Origin: CAYRHS01 sp964424125
GTDB taxonomy: Bacteria; Actinomycetota; Acidimicrobiia; IMCC26256; JAOSJL01
NCBI GenBank assembly: GCA_964424125.1
Contig: CAYRHS010000014.1
Span: forward strand, 1 to 30,075
DNA: 30,075 bases
Reading direction: 5' to 3'
Below, one piece after another: positions 1 to 7,219 of this stretch (positions within the stretch are counted from its first letter, which is position 1; every line of letters starts with the position of its first letter). The position numbers were made by a program, and so were the translations under genes. A model generated the notes under the pieces. It had not been told where the DNA came from. It did not search any database and saw only the letters and a program-made list of their open reading frames with translations.

Positions 1-266
1 CGCTCCTCGTGTTCGGTCTCCTCGTCGCGCCTCCGGCCACCGCGTCGCTCGTCGTCCGACGCGTCCCGCTCCTGATGGTGGTGGCAGCCGGGTTCGGTGC
101 GCTCGCCGTGGTCGCGGGTCTGCTCCTCAGCTGGTACCTCGACGTCGCCGCGGGGGCGTCGATGGCCGCGTGCTCGGTCGCCGAGTTCTTCGTGGTGCTC
201 GCCGGTCGCGATCTCGTCCGGGCACTGGCGAGATCCCCGGGGCCCGAGACCCCGCGGCTGCACTGA
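1..266 (+). CDS. Metal ABC transporter permease, ABC-3 family (C-terminal fragment)
   Basis: Partial gene entering from the left edge, read in the frame whose first full codon is at base 3. About 87 residues remain, ending at TGA 264-266. The fragment starts in LLVFGLLVAPPATA, followed by a hydrophobic segment and SWYLDVAAG, which is the usual C-terminal pattern of ZnuB/MntB-type permeases of zinc or manganese importers. The protein would sit in the cytoplasmic membrane and form the channel of a binding-protein-dependent importer. Its stop abuts the stop of the convergent cation diffusion facilitator, with no space for a terminator. The Fur/Zur-type regulator at 7991-8422 would be a natural controller if the metal is zinc, but this is inference. 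Confidence 0.75.
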   Translation, partial: LLVFGLLVAPPATASLVVRRVPLLMVVAAGFGALAVVAGLLLSWYLDVAAGASMAACSVAEFFVVLAGRDLVRALARSPGPETPRLH

Positions 267-1166
267 TCACCACCCGTGTTCCTGGCAACCCTCGTGGGTG
301 TCGGGCTCGACCTGGAACGTTCCGTGCTCGATGCCGAAGTCGCGCGCGAGCAGCTCCCGGGCTCGGTCGAGCACGCGGTGCGCATCGACAGCGCCCTCGA
401 TCATGAGATGCGCGGTCGCGACCTCCATGTCGGACGTGAGTGTCCAGACGTGGACGTCGTGGACGTCCACCACGCCCGAGATGCCATCCAGTTCGGCGGT
501 GAGCGCGTCGAGGTCGAGGCCGGGCGGAGCGGCCTGGACGAGGATCCGGATCGCTTGTCCGGCGAGGGACCAGGTGCGGGGGACCACGAAGGCCGCGATC
601 GCCAGGCCGACGATCGGGTCGACGTAGGGCCATCCCGTGGTCAACAGCACGACGCCGGCGACGATCGCCCCGAGCGACCCGAGCGCGTCGGCGAGCACCT
701 CGAGGTACGCACCACGGACGTTGAGGCTCTCTTCCGCTCCGCGCCGCAGCAACCCGGCGGCGGCGAGGTTGGCGAGGAGGCCAAGCACCGCTACCACCAA
801 CACCGGTGTGCCGTCCACGTCCGTGGGGTCGTCGAGGCGATGGATCGCCTCGACGAGCACGTAGCCCGCGACCCCGAAGAGGAGGAGCGCGTTCGCGAGC
901 GCGGCGAGGACCTCGACGCGGTAGAGGCCGAACGTGCGGTGGGCGGCGCCGCTTCGCGTCGCGAGACGAGCTGCGGCCAGGGCCATGACCAGCCCGATGA
1001 CGTCGGTGAGCATGTGGCCGGCATCGGAGAGCAGGGCCAGCGATCCGGACAGGATCGAGACCGTGACCTCCACGACCAGGAACGCAACCGTGATCGCGAG
1101 CGCGAGGACCAAGGGGCGAACGTGGCGCCCGGTCGCGCTCACCGGCGGTGGGTGCGAGTGCGTCAC
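267..1166 (-). CDS. Cation diffusion facilitator (CzcD/ZitB-type metal exporter)
   Basis: A 299-residue membrane protein, the normal CDF length, exporting divalent metal (probably zinc) by proton antiport. It starts VTHSHPPP with a short His-rich tail. The TM2 metal motif is H51-x3-D55 in SDAGHMLTD. TM5 carries E156-x3-D160 (YLEVLADALGS) where Zn/Cd exporters usually have H-x3-D. The C-terminal ~90 residues form the cytoplasmic ferredoxin-like metal-sensing domain (VDVHDVHVW) and end in a His/Cys tail (CQEHGW). GTG 1166 was chosen because the protein begins there with the THSH tail and the homologous part follows directly. The upstream in-frame sequence is non-homologous. It converges with the ABC permease fragment with stops touching. 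Confidence 0.9.
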   Translation of the reverse strand: MTHSHPPPVSATGRHVRPLVLALAITVAFLVVEVTVSILSGSLALLSDAGHMLTDVIGLVMALAAARLATRSGAAHRTFGLYRVEVLAALANALLLFGVAGYVLVEAIHRLDDPTDVDGTPVLVVAVLGLLANLAAAGLLRRGAEESLNVRGAYLEVLADALGSLGAIVAGVVLLTTGWPYVDPIVGLAIAAFVVPRTWSLAGQAIRILVQAAPPGLDLDALTAELDGISGVVDVHDVHVWTLTSDMEVATAHLMIEGAVDAHRVLDRARELLARDFGIEHGTFQVEPDTHEGCQEHGW

Positions 1167-1276
1167 CCGACCATCATGCAACGCCCGTGGGGCCGATGCG
1201 GCGAAACGCTCGTGCGCGGCCGCCGGGGTCCGGAACGGCGCGACGCAGTGCGACGGCAGTGACGCCGGCCGCGAGG

Positions 1277-2362
1277 CTAGGAGTCGACCAGGCGCGCGGG
1301 CCGCGACGGGGCGACGGGTCCGGGCCGGTCGGTGCGCCGGGGAGCGCGGAGGCGCATGGCGGCGGCCACGACCGCGCCGGCGCCCACCCCGAGCGTGGTC
1401 GCCACACCGAGTCGGGCGAGCTGGTCTGGGAGCGTTGTCGGCAGCTGCGAGGACCAGAGCGTCGAGAGGTCGGAGAGTCCGCCCGCGACGGTGAGGACGA
1501 TCGCCGCGACGAGGACCGCGGGGGTCGCGTCGTACGGGTCGCGGCGAACGACGAGCCAGACGAGTGCCACGACCCCGACCACGATCCCGGCGGCGGAATA
1601 CGCGCTCGCGCCGGCCTTCGTGCCCAGGTCGCCCGTCGTTCCCCCCCAGAGGCCGATCACGTGCGCGAGCTCCGACGTGACGAGGAGCACGAGCGCTCCG
1701 ACGAGGACCCATCGCCAGATGCGTGTGCGTGACGCGACCACCACCACCGCCGCCAGCCCGAGCGCGAGGAGGAACCACGGCACACCCGACGGGCCCGGGA
1801 CCCACAGGACGTCGCCGTGCACGACGACCGCCTCTCCTTCGACCTCGAGTGAGACCTGGAAGTCGTCGATGACGACGTGCGTGCGGCCGGGCTCGTCCCG
1901 AACCTGTGGCGGATCGTTGCGCTGCATCCAATGCGCGCGGTGGTCGTGCCAGATGGCGGTGTCGCCCTTCGAGACGCGGTGCCATTCCACGGGCGCGGAC
2001 GCGTCGTACTCGGGCGGCGCGCTCTCGGTCGTGTAACGGTCACGGTTGAGGAAGACCGCGGGGGAGTTGGCGTTCTCGAACACTCCGTCGGGCCCGATCC
2101 GCAGGTAGGGCTCGTCCTCGTAGCCGAGCACGATCACGTCGACGTCGGACGTGTTGCGGAGCTCCAGGCGGTCGCCGAGGTCGACCGCGCGAACCGTCAC
2201 TCCCGGGACGGTGGGATCGATCCCGTTGATGCGGGTCTCGTAGTTGCTGGGATCGACGCCGCCGACTCCGTGCGCGGCCGCAGGCTGGGCCGTGAGCACG
2301 ATGGTGAGGCCGCCGACGAGCAAAGCGGCGGCGACGACGCGGGCGGCGCGCATGGATCGCAT
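1277..2362 (-). CDS. Exported-domain membrane protein with WHDHRAHWM motif, probable copper-envelope protein
   Basis: 361 residues. It has a signal peptide with predicted cleavage at PAAA|H31, an exported domain of about 170 residues, then roughly six hydrophobic segments from residue ~200 to ~345. The exported part carries GYEDEPYLRIGPDGVFEN and W138-H-D-H-R-A-H-W-M146, rich in possible metal ligands. From memory this motif marks an uncharacterised, widespread actinobacterial envelope family; its function is unknown. The predicted mature N-terminus is His, as in the neighbouring CopC and YcnI proteins, so copper binding is a reasonable inference. ATG 2362 lies 9 bases after the sigma-factor stop, with GGAG in the end of the sigma gene, so the two genes look co-transcribed. 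ATG 2353 is an alternative start. Confidence 0.7.
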   Translation of the reverse strand: MRSMRAARVVAAALLVGGLTIVLTAQPAAAHGVGGVDPSNYETRINGIDPTVPGVTVRAVDLGDRLELRNTSDVDVIVLGYEDEPYLRIGPDGVFENANSPAVFLNRDRYTTESAPPEYDASAPVEWHRVSKGDTAIWHDHRAHWMQRNDPPQVRDEPGRTHVVIDDFQVSLEVEGEAVVVHGDVLWVPGPSGVPWFLLALGLAAVVVVASRTRIWRWVLVGALVLLVTSELAHVIGLWGGTTGDLGTKAGASAYSAAGIVVGVVALVWLVVRRDPYDATPAVLVAAIVLTVAGGLSDLSTLWSSQLPTTLPDQLARLGVATTLGVGAGAVVAAAMRLRAPRRTDRPGPVAPSRPARLVDS

Positions 2363-2371
2363 GGACGCGAT

Positions 2372-2887
2372 CTACTCCGCCGCGGCTCGACGCGCCGCCG
2401 CGACCAATGCGGTGCGGGCGCGCGCGACGCGGGAGCGAATGGTTCCGACCGGGACCGCGCAGATCGCCGCCGCCTCGGCATACGAGCAGCCGATCACCTG
2501 CGTGAGGGCGAACGCTTCTCGCTGCTCCTCGTCGAGCGTGTCCAGCAGCGCGGAGACCGCGGTCGCGCCCGCGTGGTCGGGCTCGACACGAGGAGTGCCG
2601 AGGCGAGCATCCCGGCGCTCGCGTCGTCGGTGGGCACGGAGGTCGTCGGCGCACACCCTGCGGGCGATCGAGAGCAGCCACGTGCGCCCTGACGATTCCC
2701 CCCGAAATCGGGGAAGCGAGCGGTATGCGCGCAGGAAGGTTTCCTGGGCCAAGTCGTCGGCGTGCTCGCGACCCACCAGCGACGCACACAGACGCCAGAC
2801 CTCGGGTTGGGCGGCTCGGATCGCGCGCGTGAGGGAGGCCCGGTCGCCGTCTCGGGCCTCGAGCAGGCGCTGCGTGAGCTCGTCCAT
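2372..2887 (-). CDS. ECF RNA polymerase sigma factor
   Basis: A 171-residue ECF sigma factor. Region 2 (about residues 15-75) shows DDLAQETFLRAYRSLPRFRG and the Trp-containing -10-binding helix. Region 4 (about 110-160) shows the helix-turn-helix SYAEAAAICAVPVGTIRSRVARAR. There is no extra C-terminal domain. The ATG at 2887 precedes MDELTQRLLEARDG; a longer frame upstream lacks family similarity. It drives the co-oriented WHDHR membrane gene and is divergent from the cupredoxin/anti-sigma/copCD genes. It resembles the SigC-like group by eye (AEAA...PVGTIRSRVARAR), but the assignment is not firm. It is likely held by the zinc-finger anti-sigma at 3365-3970. Confidence 0.9.
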   Translation of the reverse strand: MDELTQRLLEARDGDRASLTRAIRAAQPEVWRLCASLVGREHADDLAQETFLRAYRSLPRFRGESSGRTWLLSIARRVCADDLRAHRRRERRDARLGTPRVEPDHAGATAVSALLDTLDEEQREAFALTQVIGCSYAEAAAICAVPVGTIRSRVARARTALVAAARRAAAE

Positions 2888-2897
2888 GGCCGGTTCG

Positions 2898-2903
2898 ACC
2901 GTA
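2898..2903 (-). promoter_or_regulatory. Possible -10 box (TACGGT) for the ECF sigma gene
   Basis: TACGGT reads on the minus strand 10 bases upstream of the sigma ATG, which would give a 5' leader of only a few bases. No convincing -35 was found. The 85 bases between the sigma start and the cupredoxin start must carry both divergent promoters. No inverted repeat stands out. Confidence 0.35.
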
Positions 2904-2971
2904 CCGGGGGCGCGTGGGTCACCGGGCACCGGGTCGGGAACTTCTGCGTCCCCCCGAGCGACTACCCCCGT

Positions 2972-3339
2972 GTGATCCGGGAGCAGCTGCTCGCGTTCGT
3001 TCGCGCCTTCGGGGCCCTCGCGGCGCTGCCCTTTCTCTTCGCGGCATGCGGAAGCGATGGTGCACTCGCGGACCGACAGTTGTCGGGGGCGGTTCGCGAA
3101 CCCGCGCCGGAGGTGGGTGACATCGTCCTCCCACCGTCTCCTTCTTCCCCGAGCACTTCGAAGCGAACGGCGGCGACTTGCTCGTGATCGAGAACCGGGA
3201 CGACCAGGTCCACACCGTCGGTCCGTACGTCGTGGACGCCGGTCAGACCCTGCGGCAGCGTTTCGACGCCGCGGGGTCGTTCCAGGGCCACTGCACGCTG
3301 CACGCGAGCGGCCAGGTAGAGATCGTCGTGCACGGCTGA
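2972..3339 (+). pseudogene. Cupredoxin lipoprotein, split by a -1 frameshift near 3130
   Basis: A small exported blue-copper-like protein of about 122 residues, encoded in two frames. The first part starts at GTG 2972 (VIREQLLAFVRAFG...) and has a hydrophobic leader and a lipobox-like FAAC followed by GSDG, so it is a probable lipoprotein. It runs to GDIVLP at about 3132. The second part, in the next frame from about 3133 to TGA 3337-3339, reads TVSFFPEHFEANGGD...DDQVHTVG...GHCTLHASGQVEIVV. It supplies the copper ligands: His in DQVH, then C-x2-H. The usual axial Met is absent. One extra C in the run at 3130-3132 would restore a single frame with good cupredoxin sequence across the join. It sits at the head of the copper operon. 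The lesion may be a real mutation or a consensus error. Confidence 0.75.
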
Positions 3340-3364
3340 GCGCCGCCATGATCGGGAGCGAACG

Positions 3365-3970
3365 ATGATGAGAGCCATGGATTGCACGCGCTGGCGGGAA
3401 ACACTCTCTGCCCGGATCGACGGTGAGGTGACGGGCCTCTCGTCCGTGGAGCTCGACCACCACGTCGCGGGGTGCGCCGGGTGCCGCGAGTACGAGGAGC
3501 GGGCCCTGAGTCTGAATCGCAGAGTCCGGGTGGCACCGGCAGAGGTCCCGGACCTCAGCCGTGAGATCACGGACCGCCTCGCGCTCGAGCCCGCACCCGT
3601 GGGACGCGAGCGTTCGCTGCGGTGGTGCCTGGGGCTCGTGGCGATCCTCCAGCTCTCGATCGCCCTGCCCGCGCTGCTGGGGGCGGTGCCGGGTCTGAGC
3701 CCGCACGATGCCCACCACGTCGGCGCGTTCGCGCTCGCGGTCGCCGGCGGGTTCGCCTACGTCGCGTGGCGACCGGGGACGGCGCACGGGCTGTTGCCCG
3801 TGATCGTGGTGCTGGTCGCGGCGGTGGTGACCACGTCCACCGTCGACGCGCTCCGCGGCGTCCAGTCGGTGCTGACCGAGCTCTCCGACCACGCGCCGGA
3901 GCTGATCGGGCTCGTGTTGGTGTGGCTGCTCACCCGCTCGAGACCGGCCGGCCTCGCCGTGTCCCGATAG
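3365..3970 (+). CDS. Zinc-finger anti-sigma factor, membrane-bound
   Basis: 201 residues. The N-terminal ~55 residues hold the zf-HC2 anti-sigma signature H-x3-C-x2-C (DHHVAGCAGCREYEER) with an upstream Cys in MDCTRW. This domain clamps ECF sigma factors in the cytoplasm. The rest has about three to four membrane segments (e.g. LRWCLGLVAILQLSIALPALL and LLPVIVVLVAAVV) with a His-containing loop SPHDAHHVGA that could face the outside. The start is ATG 3365 or 3368; GGGAG at 3354-3358 is well placed for either. The gene follows the cupredoxin by 25 bases and precedes copCD by 2 bases. It is most likely the partner of the divergent ECF sigma factor. The sensing mechanism is unknown, but a copper- or redox-linked signal fits the neighbourhood. 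Confidence 0.82.
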   Translation: MMRAMDCTRWRETLSARIDGEVTGLSSVELDHHVAGCAGCREYEERALSLNRRVRVAPAEVPDLSREITDRLALEPAPVGRERSLRWCLGLVAILQLSIALPALLGAVPGLSPHDAHHVGAFALAVAGGFAYVAWRPGTAHGLLPVIVVLVAAVVTTSTVDALRGVQSVLTELSDHAPELIGLVLVWLLTRSRPAGLAVSR

Positions 3971-3972
3971 CG

Positions 3973-5748
3973 GTGCGGCGGGCGTTCGCGGCGGCCGCGA
4001 TCGTCGCGGCGGCGGTCTTCCTCTCGGCCGGCCCCGCGGGCGCGCACGCGATCCTGGAGGGGTCGGACCCCGCGCCGGAGACCCGGCTCGACGAGTCGCC
4101 CGCGGAGATCGCGCTGCGTTTCGACGAGCCCGTCGACGCCGAACTCGGCGGTGTGCGGCTCTTCGACGAGGAAGGGAACCGCATCCAGCTCGGACGGCCG
4201 GGTCGGGTGGACGGCGACGAGTCGACTGTGACGGCCGACGTTCCCGCGCTCGCCGACGGTGGATACGTGGCCACCTGGCGCGTCGTCTCCGACGACTCGC
4301 ACCCGGTCCAGGGCGCGTTCAGCTTCCGGGTGGGGGAGTCGGACGCGAGCGCGGCGGAGCTCGAGACGCTGAGCTCCTCGTTGCTCAAAGCCGAGGGGGG
4401 CAGCGCCGTCGTCGGGGTGCTCTTCGCCATCGACCGGTGGGCGGTCTTCCTCGCGACCACGGTGTTCGTCGGTGGCCTCTTCTTCCTTGCCGCGGTGTGG
4501 ACCGAGGGCCGCGGCTCGAGACGCGCGTGGCGAACCCTGGGCGGAGCGTGGGGGGTGGCGCTCGTCGCCTCGATCGCCTCGATCGGGCTCCAGGGCGCGT
4601 TTGCCGAGGCCCTCCCGTTCCGCGACGTTCTCGACCCTTCCGTCTGGTCCGGGATCGTGGACACCCGCTTCGGCCAGGCCGCGCTTCTCCGTGCTGCGTT
4701 GCTCGTGGTCATGGTGCCGCTCGCGCTCGCCGTGTTGCGCGAGCGCGAGCCGGATGCGGCGCGACGCCGTACGCAGGCCGGCGCGGTCGCGGTCGTGGGC
4801 CTCGCGACGTTGTTCTCGATCTCGCTCGCGGGGCACGCGACCACGGGAGTCTGGGTGCCCGTGGCGGGGGTGACCGACCTGGTGCACCTCGCGGGCGTGG
4901 CGGTGTGGGCAGGAGGGCTCGCAGTCGTCCTCGGTGCCGTGTTCCCACCGAGTGCGAGCGAGCCCCCCGTCATGCGGTTCTCGGCGCTCGCGCCCTGGGC
5001 GATGGGCGCGATCGTCGCCAGTGGGGTGGTCCAGGCCTGGCGCCAGGTGGGCTCCATCGACGCGCTGCGCTCCACCGACTACGGCACCGTGCTCATCGTC
5101 AAGCTGGTGTTCGTCGGGGTGCTGCTCGTCGTGGCCGCGGTCGCCCGGAACACGTTGCGCGACCGGGTCGACGTGGCCCGGGAGCGAGCTCTCGTCGGCG
5201 CACCCGTACCGGCCGGGCCCGGCGCGGCTCGCGCCGAGGATGTTCCCGACGCGGCCACGTTGGCCGCGGAGGACCGCGCTCTGGCCTCGCGGCTCCGCAA
5301 GCTCGTCACCGTCGAGGCGGTGCTCGCGGTGGCGATCTTCGCGGTGACCGCCGTGCTCGTGAACGTGCAACCGGCCCGCAGTGCGCAGGAGCAGGCGTTC
5401 GCCGAGATCGTCGAGGGGGACAACGTGGCCTTCGACGTCTTCGTCACACCCGCGGTCGCCGGGCGCAACGACTTCCACGCCACCACGTTGACGCCGGGAG
5501 GCACACAGCGGGACGTGCTCGAGATGCGGATGGAGCTCACCTTGCCCGATCACGACATCGGCCCGTTCACCGCGACGTCCGCTCGGGACGCTCCGGGCGG
5601 CGAGGTGCGGCTGCGGCGCCTCGGTCCCGGCCACTACGCCGCGTTCGGTCTCGACGTGCCCATCAGCGGCGACTGGGAGCTGACCATCACCGTGGTCTTC
5701 GACGAGGTGGAGAGCGGCACGGCGACCACGGAGGTGCCGATCCGATGA
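3973..5748 (+). CDS. CopC-CopD copper-handling fusion with C-terminal YtkA-like domain
   Basis: 591 residues. After a 24-residue signal peptide the mature protein should start at H25 (AHAILEGSDP). The CopC domain covers about residues 25-122, with the second copper-ligand motif SDDSHPVQG near residue 110. The CopD part (about 150-460) has around eight membrane helices, including LAGHATTGVWVPVAGVTDLVHLAGVAVWAGG (its two halves carry conserved His). The last ~110 residues form an exported YtkA/FixH-like domain (FDVFVTPAVAGRNDFH ... LDVPISGDWELTITV). The layout resembles Bacillus YcnJ, implicated in copper uptake; resistance roles are also reported for CopCD. GTG 3973 lies 2 bases after the anti-sigma stop and begins the signal peptide directly. 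The stop overlaps the ycnI start (ATGA). Confidence 0.9.
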   Translation: MRRAFAAAAIVAAAVFLSAGPAGAHAILEGSDPAPETRLDESPAEIALRFDEPVDAELGGVRLFDEEGNRIQLGRPGRVDGDESTVTADVPALADGGYVATWRVVSDDSHPVQGAFSFRVGESDASAAELETLSSSLLKAEGGSAVVGVLFAIDRWAVFLATTVFVGGLFFLAAVWTEGRGSRRAWRTLGGAWGVALVASIASIGLQGAFAEALPFRDVLDPSVWSGIVDTRFGQAALLRAALLVVMVPLALAVLREREPDAARRRTQAGAVAVVGLATLFSISLAGHATTGVWVPVAGVTDLVHLAGVAVWAGGLAVVLGAVFPPSASEPPVMRFSALAPWAMGAIVASGVVQAWRQVGSIDALRSTDYGTVLIVKLVFVGVLLVVAAVARNTLRDRVDVARERALVGAPVPAGPGAARAEDVPDAATLAAEDRALASRLRKLVTVEAVLAVAIFAVTAVLVNVQPARSAQEQAFAEIVEGDNVAFDVFVTPAVAGRNDFHATTLTPGGTQRDVLEMRMELTLPDHDIGPFTATSARDAPGGEVRLRRLGPGHYAAFGLDVPISGDWELTITVVFDEVESGTATTEVPIR

Positions 5749-6587
5749 GCGAGCATGGACCGGTGAGGAGGCTGATCTCGAGCCGCCTGACCCGACGATC
5801 GGTCGGTGCTGCCCTGGCCGCCGTACTGCTCGTCGCCGTGCTCGCCGCGCCCGCGGCGGCCCACGTCACGGTGGAGCCGGTCGAGGGCCAAGAGGCACGG
5901 GTCGGTGAGATGGCGACGGTGGCCGTGCGCGTTCCCAACGAGCGGTCGGTCGGGACCGAACGCTTCCAGCTGTTCTTCCCCGAGCCCATCCACCACGTGA
6001 CGGTCGCCCCGACTCCGGGATGGGTCGTCACCGCCGAGACGTCGTCCGACGAGACCCCCGCCGAACCGCTCAGCGAGGCATCATCAGTGCCGATCCTTCC
6101 GGTGCACGAGGACGACGACCACACCGGTGGCGACGAGCCCGTGCCGGAGGAGCCCTCGGCGGCCGAATCGGAGGCATTCACCGACGTGAGCGCGCTGATC
6201 TGGCAGGGTGGCCCGCTCGGTGCCGACGAAGTGGTGGACTTCGTGATGACGCTGGGTCCGTTGCCCGACGTGTCGGAGTTCGTCTTCAAGGCGACGCAGA
6301 CCTACGAGGACGGTGAGGTCGTGCGCTGGGTCGAGGAGCCGACAAACGACGAAGCCGAGCCCGAGTTCCCCGCACCGACCCTCGAGCTGGTCGGCGCCAC
6401 CGCCGAGGCGAGCACCACGACCCGTGCCGACGCGAATGACACCGCGGTCCAGGACTCCGCCCGGGACGGCGCTTCCGACTGGTGGCGGACGGTCCTCATC
6501 GGCGTGGCGGCGGCGCTCGTGGTGGGTGGCGTCGCGGCGCGGGTGGTGGTCCAGCGCCGGATCCGTCGAGACTCGACCCGGTCATGA
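5745..6587 (+). CDS. YcnI-like DUF1775 copper-binding envelope protein
   Basis: 280 residues. The signal peptide ends at PAAA|H40, giving mature HVTVEPVEGQE. DUF1775 hallmarks follow: VAVRVPNE, APTPGWVV, ALIWQGGP, VVDFVMTLGPLPD and ATQTYEDGEVVRWVE. A C-terminal membrane anchor lies at about 247-267 and ends in basic residues. Bacillus YcnI binds Cu(II) through the N-terminal His, and the copCD-ycnI pairing is typical, so this is probably a periplasm-side copper chaperone. Unusually, about 35 acidic residues (around VHEDDDHTGGDE) are inserted between the PGW and WQGG motifs. ATG 5745 overlaps the copCD stop by ATGA, arguing for translational coupling. Confidence 0.88.
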   Translation: MSEHGPVRRLISSRLTRRSVGAALAAVLLVAVLAAPAAAHVTVEPVEGQEARVGEMATVAVRVPNERSVGTERFQLFFPEPIHHVTVAPTPGWVVTAETSSDETPAEPLSEASSVPILPVHEDDDHTGGDEPVPEEPSAAESEAFTDVSALIWQGGPLGADEVVDFVMTLGPLPDVSEFVFKATQTYEDGEVVRWVEEPTNDEAEPEFPAPTLELVGATAEASTTTRADANDTAVQDSARDGASDWWRTVLIGVAAALVVGGVAARVVVQRRIRRDSTRS

Positions 6588-7219
6588 GCACCGCGGAACA
6601 GACCTGGACGGACCTGTTCGTCGTGCTGTCGTTCGTCGCCAACGCGATCGCGGTGGTCACGCTGCTCGGCGCGGGGGCCGCGCTCGTGTCGCGCGCGGTC
6701 CGCCGCGGTGTGCTCCGGGTGGTGGAGGTCGCGGGTCCCGTGGCATTGCCCCTCGCCTTCGGGGTGGCCGCGGTCGCGACGTGGGGCAGCCTCTACTACT
6801 CGATCTTCGCCGATCTGACGCCGTGCGAGCTGTGCTGGTACCAGCGGATCCTCATGTACCCGCTCGCCGTGATCCTGGGAGTGGGCTGGTGGCGACGAGA
6901 CCGAGGCAGCGTGCTGATCGCCCTGCCGTTCGTGCTCCTGGGCGTCGGCGTGTCGGCGTTCCATTTCCTGATCGAGCGGTACCCGAGCCTGGGAGAGGGC
7001 GTCGAATGCTCGATCGGTGTCCCGTGCAACGTCCCGTACTTCACCGAGGCCGGCTTCGTCACGATCGCCTACATGGCGCTGTCCGGCTTCCTCGCGATTG
7101 GGGCGCTCCTCGGGATCGACGCCGTCTGGGAGCGGAACTCGCCCGAGCCCGCCGACGCTGCACAAGATGAGCGTGCCGAAGGGGAACCACGCACGGCCAG
7201 GACCGGAGAACGGACATGA
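6584..7219 (+). CDS. Disulfide bond formation protein B (DsbB/BdbC family)
   Basis: 211 residues with about five predicted membrane helices. It carries the quinone-proximal active motif C81-E-L-C84-W-Y-Q-R and a second cysteine pair C142/C148 in ECSIGVPCNV. These are the two redox pairs by which DsbB/BdbC re-oxidises an extracytoplasmic thiol oxidase. The first ~45 residues add an extra helix before the core, and the ~30-residue C-terminal tail is charged and disordered. The start is ATG 6584, overlapping the ycnI stop by ATGA. The next gene, a thioredoxin-fold protein, is coupled the same way, so the two are likely partners. Their inclusion in a copper operon suggests maintenance of thiols in the neighbouring copper proteins; that is inference. 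Confidence 0.9.
   Translation: MSTAEQTWTDLFVVLSFVANAIAVVTLLGAGAALVSRAVRRGVLRVVEVAGPVALPLAFGVAAVATWGSLYYSIFADLTPCELCWYQRILMYPLAVILGVGWWRRDRGSVLIALPFVLLGVGVSAFHFLIERYPSLGEGVECSIGVPCNVPYFTEAGFVTIAYMALSGFLAIGALLGIDAVWERNSPEPADAAQDERAEGEPRTARTGERT

Noticed and set aside
3122..3140. Programmed -1 frameshift in the cupredoxin gene
   Set aside because: No X-XXY-YYZ heptamer, no internal Shine-Dalgarno sequence at the right distance and no obvious pseudoknot. A simple indel in a C run is more likely.
2888..3892. N-terminal extension of the ECF sigma frame to ~500 residues
   Set aside because: It would cover the cupredoxin and anti-sigma genes in antisense and has no sigma homology. ATG 2887 gives the normal ECF length.
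4437..5744. Long plus-frame extension ahead of the YcnI-like start
   Set aside because: It runs through copCD in another frame and encodes Arg/Gly-rich nonsense. The signal peptide and ATGA coupling place the real start at 5745.
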